From Podocnemis expansa (lineage: Eukaryota; Chordata; Testudines; Podocnemididae), in contig ML681963.1 in assembly GCA_007922195.1 (NCBI GenBank), forward strand, positions 138,717,622 to 138,781,621: a stretch of DNA of 64,000 bases. The letters run 5' to 3'. This document shows positions 11,251-23,564 of the stretch, piece after piece. The first letter of the stretch is position 1. Every line of letters begins with the position of its first letter. Position numbers and translations under genes: made by a program. The notes under the pieces were generated by a model. It did not search any database. It saw only the letters and a program-made list of their open reading frames with translations, and had not been told where the DNA came from.

Positions 11251-12133
11251 AACATCTTTTACTTCTATAGTGCATTAAGCACATGTTCTCACTGGGCTCT
11301 AAACAAGGATGATCAAGTTTAGTTAATTCAAAAGCCCACAATGCATATGAATAGCTCAAATTAATCCATCTAACATACTTACTTGCTACATTGTATTTAT
11401 GTTTTTGTGGATCAAGAATCTTTGACTTTATTCTATGAAAGACATGAGAGGAGTAGCTTTTGAAGTTCCACCCAAATGCAAAGCTTTTTGTTTTATTTTT
11501 TAAAGAAGTGAAGATTCAAAATTCTATAGTGTAAAACTATTTTTTCCCTTTCAAAATAACCCCTGAAATGGTAACAAACAAAAGGGAGGTGGAGTGATAA
11601 ACTAATTATTCAAATGCTTTTCTCAATTATTTTCTCAATTATTCAGTTGAGAATTCAATATTCTCAATTTTCTCATTATTATTATTTCTACTTTTCTCAA
11701 TTCTTCCAATGTTTTTTCTCCTCTAAAGTAAAAGATTTTTATTAATCACTCACAATCTATAAAATCACCTTAACAAAAACACGCACACAGATACTACAAC
11801 AATTTAGATACTGAGTATTAATTATAATCCACTATGCAAATTAAAGAAGGAAATGTTTTTCAGCACGTAATGCCAAGTTCTTTTACCTAATATTGTTTAA
11901 ACACGTCTATTGAGCCTGGAGGCAGCACTAATGCACCTGGGAGTAGCTTTATAAGAGCCTTTTTTTCTTCTCTTTGGTGTCCATATTATTCTCTTTGGCA
12001 TGTGCATCGAAAGGCAGAATTTGGCCCTAAATGCAATGCAGTCCAGTCATTTTCAAATGTTAACAGAATGGTTGTCTTACAGACTTTCCTTCTCATTTAT
12101 AATCACAAGGACTATCCTTCCACTGGTGAACAG

Positions 12134-12254
12134 TAATCAAATCAAATCATATCATGGGGCTGGAAGGGACCTCATCGAGTCCAACCCCCGGGGAATCGAA
12201 CCCAGGACCTTCTGCATGTTAAGCAGAAGTGTTAGCCACTACACTAATCATTCC
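12134..12254 (-). mobile_element. tRNA-Val-like SINE with CR1 tail
   Basis: On the minus strand a tRNA-like head has an A box TAGTGTAGTGG (12236-12246), an anticodon stem-loop with loop TTAACAT (apparent anticodon AAC), and B box GGTTCGATTCC (12192-12202). This resembles tRNA-Val(AAC). It is followed by a CR1-type 3' tail (GGTCCCTTCCAGCCCCATGA) and a short ATTTG-rich terminal repeat. No intact acceptor stem or CCA, so it is a SINE, not a functional tRNA gene. Confidence 0.75.
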
Positions 12255-12467
12255 TGTTCTAACGGCTCCAGTTGCATGCCAAGACCAATATAATTTTAGC
12301 AAGGTATTTAATGTACTTCTAGCTTCTTTTAATGCAGTTTACTGGCTGGAAATAAGTAACTGCTCTGATTTGCTGTTACTTTATGACCTGATCCTATGTT
12401 TTACACCCCCTTGCATTTAGTTTCATTCCTTTCTGTAAGTTCACCCGTCTTCGAAGCATCTAAGGAA

Positions 12468-12545
12468 GTGGGATCTTCTCCCACGAAAGCTCATGCAAAA
12501 AATAAATCTGTTAGTCTTAAAGTGCCACACAACTCCTTGTTGTTT
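12468..12545 (+). repeat. Reptile SINE-like repeat fragment
   Basis: Carries 'gaaagctcatgc', 'aataaatctgttagtctt' and 'aagtgccacacaactccttg', a repeat very common in turtles and crocodilians. Other pieces in this window are at 13377-13440, 41806-41960, 50308-50460 and 51668-51757. Confidence 0.65.
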
Positions 12546-13376
12546 TTTTACTGGAAATAAGTAGTAAGAGCTTGGCACAATGTGATCAGATAGATCTCTA
12601 GAGACCCACAGACCATAGTATATGGACTATTGTATTCAATCAAGCAGAAAAGGATGCAAAATTGATACAGACTCATGCCTGAAATGACCTACCTGACAAA
12701 ATTACCAGAATCACTGTCTAATTACATTTCACTAGACAGTGAAGAACCTCCAAAATATTCAACGATTAAGAAAGGGGGTTGGGGGGACAGCATAGTAAGG
12801 GAAAACAGTGAAAAGATTTGTAATAATTCTAGAGGGTCATCTTTGGACCTATGAGTCTCATAAATTCCAGGCCTTGTGTAATTTTTGTTCGGTTTCATTT
12901 TTGCCCAGCAAGAAACAAGGACTAAGCAGCATCATTAGTAAACAGAATTACTAATATGTGTCATGCAAAGCAGCACCGAGCAGGTTTTTTTTGAGGCCAA
13001 CATGTTTTCATGTAGCTGTTAAATGTAGGTATGAGGCAGTTTCCACCTTAAAAAAAAAAGAAACACTGCTGTTTTCAGAGCAGAAAAATACACAAAATAC
13101 TGGTGAAAATTCCTCTTAACTTTGTATTGTTATTGTTTGTGAATTGAGATAATCATTTTTACCTACGTGGCAAGAGTTTTATGTGAAGTGAATGCAACTT
13201 GCCCAGAAACTAAATAATTGGTCCTCCTCACCACAGGAGAAAAAACGTTTGCAATATTAGATTAAAATAATTCATTCCTTCATCCTGTTCTGGCCAGCAT
13301 ATCTTTATATGCTAGAATTATAAACAAAATATTAAGAGGAGAAACAATATAGTTGCAAACAGCCCTCGAGATGGAG

Positions 13377-13440
13377 TGCAAAGCTCATGCAATAAATAAA
13401 TGTTAGTCTTTAAGTGTCACAGGACTCCTTGTTTATTTCA
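13377..13440 (+). repeat. Reptile SINE-like repeat fragment
   Basis: A short diverged piece with 'aaagctcatgcaataaataaa' shortened to its core and 'gttagtctttaagtgtcacagg', same family and orientation as 12468-12545. Confidence 0.6.
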
Positions 13441-13777
13441 CTGAACTAAACTAACACTGTGTCCCTTTGGAACTTGATAACAAAGATCAGAATCAGAATA
13501 CACTTCTTTGCTCTAAAAATATTTTAAACTGCTGACAGTGTGCTCTGCAAAATACTGCTAGAAAACTCACTGTTGCTAGCCGTGTCCTCAGCAATCAAAG
13601 AAGGATTCTTAGAAAAACTCTGCGGTTATCCTTGGTGAGGCTACCAAACAAGAGCCTATTGTTTCTGGAGGAGGATTATTGACACTTCTTGACATCACTT
13701 CATATCTTTACCAACCTAGACTCTATAGCTGATTTCATATTTCTTGCCTCATTTCAGAGGAAAAAACAAATTCTCTC

Positions 13778-13804
13778 TCTTCCTCTTTCTCTCTCTCTCT
13801 CTCC
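13778..13804. repeat. CT-rich microsatellite
   Basis: About 27 bp of mostly CT dinucleotides. Confidence 0.8.
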
Positions 13805-14347
13805 CACATACGTTGCACCAAAAAGAATGCCACAGTCACTTACATTGAAGGTTAGCATGACAAGTCAAGACAAGTAACATTTTCTTATCATATTACTGGG
13901 ACGTCAAGAAATAGTGAGAGAAAGTGAGCGTTATTTCATCATCTCTTGAGAAAGTGTCAATATGACCCCAACCTCTGGCCATTACTGTGCAAAACACAGA
14001 TCAGAACTGGCCAACCACCTCTCAGTAGAGCTGTAAGAAGAACAAAACCAGGCCCCTGCAACACCTGGTAGAGCAGCTAAATACCCATTTCTGCTCTAAA
14101 AATAGCTAGACTTTCATTGTTTTTACTAAAAACATCATTAAATTGCTCAGTTGTTACTGGTTTTAGTTTTCTTAATGAACTATCATTATAAATAGTGTTT
14201 TCTATGTAGCAACTGAACATTATGAAGGGCTCATGGATACTCAGCACCTCTGAAAAATCAGGCCATTCATTTATTGTATGTGCATTGTTAACAATTTAGG
14301 TGCCTGATTTTAAGCACATGTTTAACTGCCTTGGCCTAATTTACATA

Positions 14348-14525
14348 GGGCTTGTCTACACATAAAAATTGATCTGGAATAAGGAAGGTTGTGAATTTTA
14401 AACAAATTAACTATTCCTGATTAACTCCACTTGTGGACATTTTAGAATTAAGAGTGCTTGCTTTATTCTGAATTAATTTAATTTAAGGAATAGTTACCAA
14501 GGCATAGCTATTCCAACTACCTATA
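14348..14525. mobile_element. MITE fragment of the GTCTACAC family
   Basis: Begins 'gggcttgtctacaca', then AT-rich units (GGAATAAGG, CTATTCC, GAATTAAT) in inverted arrangement. The matching far end (GTGTAGACAAGCCC) was not found, so it looks truncated. Confidence 0.5.
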
Positions 14526-16254
14526 TAGCCAAGTCCATAGTGGGATATAGGAAATGCATGAGAAATCTGCAGTCAGATCCCAAGCCTACCTACTGCCAAC
14601 CCTTTGCTCAAACCACTACCGATTATAGCCCTTATTGCCATGGATTTGTGCAGATCTAGGAATAACAAAATGGAGCAGCAATCACTTACCACTGTTTTCC
14701 TAGAATGAGTCTAACTGCATAGGCTAAGGTGTTCAGAACAAGGCTTATGCCTTCCTTGAACTCTGGTGTTATTACTTTATGATATATCACCATGCAACCT
14801 GAGATTTATTTTCCAGCAACATCTTCAGTTTCAAGCAGGAGAGAGCAAGGTTGATCTTACTTTTAGAGGAATAACTATTCCAAATTCCTTAGCTTTTTGA
14901 ATAACCCCAAATGCCTATGTCACGGCGCCATATTGTACCAAGGTATTTTTCATACATAGACTTCACTCCCGTACCTGTCAAAGTTTAAAGCTCAACGACT
15001 GACTAAAAGGCATGAGAGGTCCAGTAGGAAGGAGGCCTTGATATGGATGCTTCTGGCCTCTTACCAATTTTCTGAGATCCATGTGGATATACAAAGGGAT
15101 CTTCAGGGTTTGTGGAATATCCTATTTCTTTTCCTTTAGCCCTCTTCCGAGATATTCTCCACGTGAGGGAAGGTATTCTGGCCTACAGAGCCTCTCTCCC
15201 CATTGATTTTTATGGAGATTTTTCTGCATCAGGATTCTTTCTGAGGCTTGAAATGAGTAGGATCTTGGAGACACAAAACTGATTTCATTGTTGAAAGAGC
15301 TATTCATCCCCTCCCTGCAGACTTCATGTGCCTAGCCTGGTCACCTTGTACCTGAATACAGATCACTTATTATATATGAAACCTGAAACATCTTGGCACT
15401 ATTCCAAATGCTAAACAAAAAGGAGTTGTAAACTTTAACCAATCTGCCCTCCTAAGTCTGATTTTCTGAAATTATATCTTTTTGTCCCTCCTACTTCCCA
15501 AGAAAACAGTACATTCCTGGAAGGTCTCTAGGCTTAAAGAGTTGCACAAGCCAAACACAGTTCTTCTTTTCCTCCCTCCTGGTCTCTTGGCACAAAAGGG
15601 TAACATAAGAGGGCATCTGACAGAAGTTTAAAACCTTCAGCAAGCAATCAGCTTGACTTAGGCAAGGAGGAAAGAATAAATAGAAGGCAAAGAGGAGGAG
15701 AAAAAGGAAAAAAAATGGAAAGATACATGCTAAGTTTCTGAAAATACCACTCAGCTCCACACTCCTTAAAGAGTGAAGGAAAAGAATCACTAGGAAAGTG
15801 GTTAGACCATTTGATAGTAGCCTAGTGTGATCATGCTCGATACTAAATTATTACACACCCTGGTGTTAGACACCAGGTGACACGTGCTTTACTAGGACCT
15901 GAGATACGCAGAATGATATGTTTATAGAAAGTTCTCTACTTATGATGCTCAGATATTATGGTGATGGACATCTTATAAATACCTGTAAGAAGCAAATAAA
16001 AACTTGATAGCCACAATATTCTTTTATGCATACCTAAACCACCTCCTCTTCTAGTCCATGAAAGGCTAAGTAAGAATAATACTGCAGTGCTAGGAGCAAG
16101 AGCAGATTCTTCCTCTGCCTTGACCCCTAAAATGTGGGTAGTACCATTGACCTCACATGTTAAAGGAAGGAGGGTCAGAATGAAAGAAAAATCTAGGTTA
16201 TTTTGTTTGTTTTTTGGTTTTTTTTAAGATTTAAAATATAGGAAGCTGCCTCTT

Positions 16255-16330
16255 CTCTGCATTTGTACAGCACCCAGAACAATGGGGCCTAAGTCTGATT
16301 CCATGGCAGTACCATAATATATTTATTATT
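16255..16330. repeat. L2/MIR-like tail fragment
   Basis: 'tttgtacagcacccagaaca' followed by 'atggggcctaagtctgattc' is a diverged copy of a common tetrapod interspersed 3' tail. A similar one lies at 62020-62110. Confidence 0.45.
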
Positions 16331-17432
16331 ACTAATCACAATTTTAGATAGTTTTTGGGCACTTGTCAAAGTCTGCTCCTCGTGTTTCTACAGAAGAAGA
16401 GTTGGTTGCTGTTGACATAGTTTTTCAGGAGATTTGGAAGTTCTTAGGGCTGTAGATGTGATGCCCTGCTCTTTTTTACAATATGCACATAACCTGATTT
16501 TTCAGAGGTGTTGAGCACCCAGTGATCTTGTGCATATAAATGGGAGTTGTAGGGACTCAAGATCTCTGAAAATCAGGTCAACATTGTAAGGGACATAAAA
16601 TGGGGGTTGGTGGAACCATAGATTCCTATCCCCCTTCTCTTTCTTTTGGCAACACCATGGCTTACATGAAGTGGAAGAAGCTGAGATAGGAGAGCAAGCT
16701 AGAGTAAGCACCTTAGCAGAACAATGTGACTGTGTATAAATGGCTTTTGGCTTTCCCCACAAACAACAGTCTCTTGCTCCCAAACAGAGCTGCAAGCCAG
16801 TAGCTGACCCGGGTACTAGTCTGAAATCTTAAAGAAAAACTGGCCAATCTCTTTTCAAACACCAAAGATAACTGCAAAAACAGTGAAAAGTAAATAAAGA
16901 TTTTAAAACTCCTTTTGGTTTTAATTATCTACTATATTAGTTGTAATATAAGTAGGCACATTTGTTTTTAAACATGAATATTACTGCTAACTTGCCATCC
17001 GTTTAACAATTTTTTTTTCAAAGTTTGCTTATATTTTGCTTAACTTTTGGGTGGAGCTTTTTGATCTCATGCCCAGTTACATACAGTACAAAATGTTAGA
17101 CTAAATTATAGGTACATAGTATGCCAAGAAAATCGACACAGTATAGTTTTCCTAAGCTCCCTCAAAAAAAAACAACCACATGCACATTGTGGCATTATTA
17201 TGGTTCAGAACGGCTGGCTCTCCAAACCATAACACCACTGAGCTCTGGCACAAGCTGACTGCAAATACCCTTAGTAGCAAACGGACCAGCTAGCTCCCGG
17301 ACACAAATGTAAGTGCCATCATCAGCTCCGTATAACATGTATAACTTACATCATCATTATCATAGGGTTGGAAGGGACCTCATGAGGTCATCTAGTCCAA
17401 CCCCTGCTAAAAGCAGGACCACTCTCACTAAA

Positions 17433-18125
17433 TCATCCAGTCAGGGTTTTGTCTAACAGGGACTTAAATGTTTCCAAAGATGGAGATTCCACCACCTCCC
17501 TAGGTAACCCCTTCCAATGCTTCACCACCCTCCTAGTGAGAAAGTTTTTTTTTATATCCCATCTTGACAGCCATTGCTGCAACTTGAAACCATTGCTTCT
17601 TGTTCTGTCCTCTGTTACTACTGAAAACAGCCTAGCTCCCTCTTCCTTGGAGCACCCCTTCAGGTAGCTGAAAGTTGCTATCAAATCTGCCTTCAGTCTT
17701 CTCTTCTGCAGACTAAATAAGCCTAGTTCCTTCAGTCTCTCCTCACAGGTCATGTGCCCCAACCCACTAATCATTTTCACTGCCCTCCACTGGACTCTCT
17801 CTAATTTGTCAACATCTCTTCTGTAGTGTGGAGCCCAAAACTGGAGACAGTATTCCAGATGTGACCTCACCAGTGCCAAATAGAGGGAAACAATCACATC
17901 CCTCGATCTGCTGGTAACACTCCTACTGATGCTGCCCGATATGCCATTGGCCTTTCTGGCAACCAGAGCACATTGTTGACTCATTTCCAGCTTCCTATCC
18001 ACCATAACCCCCAGGTCCTTTTTTACAATGCTTCTACTTGGCCAATGGGTCCCCAGCCTATAGCAATATATGGGATTTTTCCCTCCTAAGTGCAGAACTT
18101 TGCACTTGTCCTTGTTGAACCTCAT
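17433..18125 (-). pseudogene. CR1 reverse transcriptase C-terminal part
   Basis: 230 open codons starting MRFNKDKCKVLHLGGKNP, then DLGVMVDRKLEMSQQC, SLYLALVRSHLEYCLQFW and LERVQWRAVKMI. These are the conserved thumb and C-terminal motifs of CR1/L3 ORF2. It is open because this copy is fairly young, but the upstream reverse transcriptase is in other frames, so no full protein is made. Confidence 0.9.
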
Positions 18126-18196
18126 GAGATTTCATTTGGCCCAATGCTCCAATTTGTCTAGGTCTCCCTGGATCCTATCCCTGCCCTCTAGTGTGT

Positions 18197-18658
18197 TTAC
18201 CATTCCCCCCAGCTTGGTGTCATCCTGCACATGCACATGCAATCTATCCCATCATCCAGATCATTAATGAAGATGTTGAAAAGAACCAGCCCCAGGACAA
18301 AACTCTGGGGCACTCCAATAGTTACTGGTTGCCAACTGAACATTGAGCCATTGACCCTTACTTGCTGAGCCCATTGATCTAGCCAGCTTTCTATCCAACT
18401 TATGGTCCATTCATCCAAACCATGCTTCCTTAACTTGCTGACAAGAATGCTGTGGGAAACCATATCAAAAGCTTTGCTAAAGTGGAGGTATATCACATAG
18501 ATGGATATTCCTACATCCACAAATCTAGTCATCTCATCAAAGAAGGCAATCAGGTTGCTCAGGCACGATTTGCCCTTGGTGAATCCATGCTGACTGTTCC
18601 TAATCATTCTATTTTCCTCCAAATGTTTCAGAATGGATTCTTTGAGGACCTGCCCCAT
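18197..18658 (-). pseudogene. CR1 reverse transcriptase core
   Basis: Contains [20 protein letters not shown], the palm motif [37 protein letters not shown] and LDDG. In intact CR1 the corresponding palm motifs are DFSKAFD and GVPQGSVLGP, so an aspartate has become His here and a conserved Gly is lost. Ends in a stop where the frame is lost. Confidence 0.9.
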
Positions 18659-18972
18659 GATTTTTCCTGGGATTGAGGTGAGGCTGATTAGTCTGTAGTT
18701 CTCTGGGTCCTCCTTTTGCCCTTTCTTGAAGATAGGTACTATGTTTGCCTTTTTCCAATCATGCAGGACCTCCCCTGTTCACCATAAGTTTTCAAACATA
18801 ATGGCTAGTGGCTGTGCAATCACATTGGCCAACCCGCTCAGCACCCTTGGATGCAGCTCATCCGGTCCCATAGACTTGTGCACATCTAACTTCTGTAAGT
18901 AGTCCTTAACCTGAGCTTCCATCAGCGAGGGCTGCTCTTCTTCTCTCCATTCTGTGTTACCAGTGTAGTAGT

Positions 18973-19404
18973 CTAGGAGCTGACCCTGTCTGTCAAGACT
19001 AAGGTATAAAAAGCATTACATATTTCAGCCTTTTCCACAACATCCACAATGAGGATACCTGCCCCATTCAGTAAGGGACCTACTCTATCCCTGATCCTCT
19101 TCTTGTTACTGACATACCTGTAGAACCCCTCCCTGTTATCCTTCACATCTCTTGGGAGCTGCAACTCCAACTGCCCTTTCGCCCTTCTGATTTTATCCCT
19201 GCAGGCCCAAGCAATATCTTTATACATTTCCTGAGTCATCTTTCCAAGCTTCCACTTCTTGTAAGCTTCCCTTTTGTATTTCAGCTCATTGTAGAGTTCT
19301 CTGCTAAGCCCTACTTTGGTATAAAGTAATGGAAAAGATGGGGAAAGGAAAGAAGAATAGAAGGGAATGTGGAAACAAGCTGGATATCTCAAAATGACAC
19401 TCAT
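18973..19404 (-). pseudogene. CR1 ORF2 segment upstream of RT
   Basis: LYNELKYKREAYKKWKLGKM, then CRDKIRRAKGQLELQLPRDV and GFYRYVSNKK correspond to the region between endonuclease and reverse transcriptase in CR1 ORF2. The first ~30 codons of this frame (19321-19404) are flanking sequence. Confidence 0.85.
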
Positions 19405-20694
19405 TATTATTCAACACAGAACATTCACAGAGTCCTGATGTTAAGTTGTAAAGTGGGTGGAAGAGGAAACCCCTTGTCAGTAGCAGAGCCAGTGTCTTGA
19501 GTACTGACAGGAGCTGCTTATCTACATTAGTAGCTATTTAGTAGTGCTGGGCTCCTGTTTTTATCTCTGCTGTTCTATTTGGTTAGCCTTTTCTGGACAG
19601 TTAGCAACCTTTTATCACATAGAGCAGAACATCTACCACTGTTCAGTTACCAAGATACAGACTCCAGCATAAGGACAAGATACATCAGGACAGGAAAAGA
19701 CCACTTGGCCCAGCCAACTAGTCTGCTTTAAGTTTACCTCCACACCACTTTCATTTATGTCAGTTTTCTTCAATCTTTGCTAGGAAATAGCTAGCTGTCT
19801 CAAACTGCTGTGTACAAAAACCTTTCAAAGATTTGTGTTAATATACATTATCTCTCTGTCTACAGAGTAAAATATTCATATTGTTCCTATACTTTTGTGA
19901 TTGTTACACTGCATTTCCTGGGTTTTAACTCCTTCATGAGTGTGAACCATAGAGATCTTGTACTGTAGAGGTGTGCTTACTTTTCTTACACATTTTTTAC
20001 AAGACCATATGAATTTCTCTGACATTTGAATTTTATCAAGGAAGACTGACCTCTATGACTTTTCCACACAAAACAATTTAAATTTAAAATTATCTTGGCT
20101 GCCAAAAGATCCTCTCCTTTCATAGCAGCAATTTCCTTCAGAAGAAACAGTGATCAAAACGTTACATAGTGCTTTTCAGGAGTAATGCCATATGTGCAAT
20201 ACTGCACTTTTGATTTACATTTATTCTCATTTACCCCTGTTAATGCATTCTGGTAAGCTTGTTTACCTCTTCAAAAAAGACTGCAATCATACCGCATGTG
20301 GATGACACCATGGGCTTTTCTATAATACCTGTTGAATCTCTCTTCTTATTGATAACCTTCCCATTTATTTTAACCATGTGGAAATTGTGAATTAATTCTA
20401 TGTTTTACCAGGTATTTACTGGGCATAGCAATCTGGAAAAGACTCGTGTTTCAAGGGCTAGTGTGCCTGCTTTGATCTGTTGCTCCTAGCCATATTTTGC
20501 TTTGTTTTATGTTTAATAGTCTACGCACCTACAAAATTCAAAGCCTTCTGGGCTGGATTCAAAACTTATTATTATTTGTTAGAGAGAATGTTCTCATTTT
20601 GGCACCACCAGGAAATGTGCTAGGAACTGTTCAAAGACAAATAAGTGGCAGTCCCTGCTAACAGTGAAGAGTGTGAGGAATTTACAGTTTGAAT

Positions 20695-22308
20695 CAGTGG
20701 TTCTCCAACAACGGCCCAGGGAGAAAAAGTGACCCAGGAAGGCGTTCAAAGGGGCCCACGACTCCCTTCCTGCTGGTTGCAGAAGGGAGCCACTGCCTAA
20801 GGATACAGGAACAGCACATTTCTGCACGGCTAAAAGACTAGTTCAGGCTCCTTGCTGCAGCCAAGGGGATGGAAGATCAACACTTCACTCCTCTTTGCTG
20901 TAGCAGGGAGCCCAGCTAAGGGCTCTGCCTGTGTAGGGTTACCAGGTACCAAAGCATGGAAAGGAGGACAGGGAGGTCCAAAGAGTAGGACATTGGAGGA
21001 TGTGGAGAAAATGTAGTATTAATATAACTGTTATTACCATATTATGTCATTGAAAATAGGTAACGATTAATGAATGCAGCATTAAAATTGCACAATATCA
21101 TGTGTTTTTAAATTATTTTAAAATAAAGAAAATTACCAAAATATTTTCTTTTACCAAAAAAGTGGATTTTTTCATTAAATGAAAGTTTTTGATGACCTTT
21201 TCATTAATGTTCATGAGACTAAAGTTAAAAAACTAAATTTTCAAATATAAACTTGAAAAGTACCTACAAAAGTTTAAAAAAAAACAAGAAAAAAAAAAGA
21301 AACCAGTTAACTCACTTCTCATTTTTCATTTTCCACAGCAGCCCATTTTTACAGTTAAAAAAAAATATCCTAAATTGTTTCTGTCCAGTTGAAACCTGCC
21401 CCTTTAGTGGTTTTATTTAATTGGTCCTTTAGTAATTTTATTTACGATAGACTTTATTTTCCTTCATTTTATTGTATCCCTATTCCCCCCCCCCCAGTTT
21501 AGCCATTTTGTAGGGAGCAAGGGCCAAAAATAAAGGTGCCTTTCACAGGCCTGGAACCTACAACTCCAAGGTTGAAAGATACCTTTCCCACCAAATGAAC
21601 TATCCAGGCAGCTTTGTAAAAGTAGCTCCAGAGTCAGGGGATACCTGAGCTCTTTGTGAAAAGGCCTGGTTTGTGCTGAGCTGTGATTGGGCAGTATGTG
21701 CATGTTACCACCTCCAATCTCCAGCCACTGGGGGAACATCCCCTGCTCTATAACTTGATTGTTAGTGGGGTTTTTCACATTCTATTCCTGATAGTAAAAA
21801 GCCAGACAAAAGCACCTATTTTTAAAATGTCTGGAGGATGGAGGACAAGTCTTCCTTCTGCCGGACATCTGGTAACCCTACACCTGGGTCCATAGATGCT
21901 GGGGCCCATTCTAGGGCCAGACAGGGGTGGGGAGAAAGGGGAATCATCACTCCCCTCTCCTAGCTCCACCAGAGTGCAAAGCTGTCTGCCTGGGTCTGTA
22001 GATACTGGGATCCCTGCTGAAGCCAGAGGGAGGGGAGCACTGATCTTTTGTCCCTCTGGCTGCAGGAGGAAGTCATTGCCTCAGGAACCAGGCAGAGCGC
22101 ACAGGGCTACAGGATGTGTGCAGTTTCCCTGCTGCAGCCAGGAAGGTGGGATATGAGGGAGGAAGCTAGCTCCTCATTGGACTCCTTCCATCCGTCTGCA
22201 GTTAGGTGGGGGAGGAGAGGTCTCTTGGCAGATATTGATGGCCCTTCGGGGTTGTAAAAATTATATCTGTGGCCCTCAGGCCAAAAGGGGCTCCACTGGG
22301 AAACACTG
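20695..22308. mobile_element. hAT-type nonautonomous element, outer
   Basis: Inverted ends CAGTGGTTCTCC and GGGAAACACTG. Flanked by GTTTGAAT (20687-20694) and GTCTGAAT (22309-22316), a 7-of-8 match to an 8-bp target duplication. Total 1,614 bp, of which about 947 bp (20934-21880) is a second inserted element. The remaining interior is GC-rich with no transposase. Confidence 0.8.
20934..21880. mobile_element. hAT-like element nested inside the outer one
   Basis: Inverted ends TAGGGTTACCAGGT and ATCTGGTAACCCTA; 947 bp, AT-rich middle. The same terminal pattern (TAGGGT, CATCTGGTCACTCTA) is seen in the 121-bp element at 52519-52639. Flanking octamers TGCCTGTG and CACCTGGG agree at 5 of 8 positions. 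Confidence 0.7.
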
Positions 22309-22989
22309 GTCTGAATGGATAAGACAAAGGGTGGAAGTGGAAAGAAAAGCATAGCAATTTGAAATGACATGTCTAATGTGACACAGCAGATCAGTGGCAG
22401 AGTCAGGAAAAGAATACAGTCTCTGTTATAGTATATTCCTTCTTTCCACACCCTTATAAATAGACTGAAATTCTTCATTGTTCGGGGCAGATTCTCAGTT
22501 ATACTACAACCCTGTTACATAATTGCTGTGGTAGAAAGGACCCGTAGAGCTAGAAGGTCTGGCAAACAGGAGTACTACTGGGAAAGAGGGATATTTTGGG
22601 TGATGAAGAAATGCCAAAATGGTTTTATGCCATACCTCCTGAGCCCCTAGCAGAGATGGCATGGCCAGAGAGGGTTTTTTGTGCTGGCTCTTCATGGTTT
22701 CTGACATAGCTCCTCAGGCCAGAGGTAAACACACAGAGGCAGGGGGATTGGGGAGATATCATAACATATGGAAGTACCTACAGTCCAGGGTAGCAAATAG
22801 CATGTAAGGGGGAAAAAGTGATTATTAGACAGATAGTCTCAAAACTGTTTTGGGGATTTGAGGCCCACTGATTTCAATGGGACTCTTCACAGAGCATAAA
22901 GTTAAACATGCCTTTTGCAGGATCAGCGCCATCAGCCATGCTGGATCAGACAGCTTATTCCCACTACTTTTAATTAACTCCCATTAATT

Positions 22990-23065
22990 AGGCTGTCTAA
23001 ATCACTTATCTGAAGAAGAGCTCTATGAATCTGAAAAGCTTGTCTCTCTGATCAGCAGAAGACAG
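22990..23065 (-). repeat. Reptile repeat with CTGAAGAAGAGCTCT
   Basis: 'tctgaagaagagctctatg', 'aaaagcttgtctctctgatc' matches a common turtle/crocodilian dispersed repeat. Its other end appears in opposite orientation at 24722-24795. Confidence 0.55.
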
Positions 23066-23564
23066 CCCACTAAAGGATACTGCCTCACCCACCTTGCCTC
23101 TCTAAACCCCTTAGGTAGCTTTGAAAACCTTAACTCTAATGTTTATGAAGTGCTTGGACAACAGAGATCTAAATATTATTATACTCTTCTCTTCATCTCT
23201 CCCATCTCAGTTCAGCCCTGAAACAATTACCCTCAGTCAGGTGACTCAGCAGCTTAGTACAGGGTGGCAAAGACAAACAAACCAAGCCTTGAAGTATGAT
23301 AGGCAGTTCTGGTAGCACCTCTTAGTAGTAAAGTTCCCTGACTAGTCCCATTAAGCTGTTTTAAATTGCTTATAATTGCATCAGATCTTGACCATTTACA
23401 CTGGAAATTCATATGCTGATTATCTGTCAATTCTTCCCCTAGAAAATTTCAGACCAAATAGGTCAGCTCTTCCGGAGAATGAAGCTAAGGAAAAATATAT
23501 TATTTCACTACATTAAAGAATTCCTGGCAATCTTTTCTTTGAAAAGATCTAATGAACCCATGTT

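Larger units (their letters stand above)
17343..19320 (-). mobile_element. CR1 LINE, 5'-truncated, about 2 kb
   Basis: On the minus strand the 3' end carries the CR1 signature GGTCCCTTCCAACCCTATGA at about 17353-17385. The element runs upstream through reverse transcriptase to about 19320, where similarity ends abruptly, consistent with 5' truncation by incomplete target-primed reverse transcription. It is the best-preserved CR1 in the window, with three long coding remnants in different frames. Confidence 0.93.

Noticed and set aside
12192..12254. Functional tRNA-Val gene
   Set aside because: A and B boxes are present but the acceptor stem is not intact and a CR1 tail follows directly, so it is a SINE.
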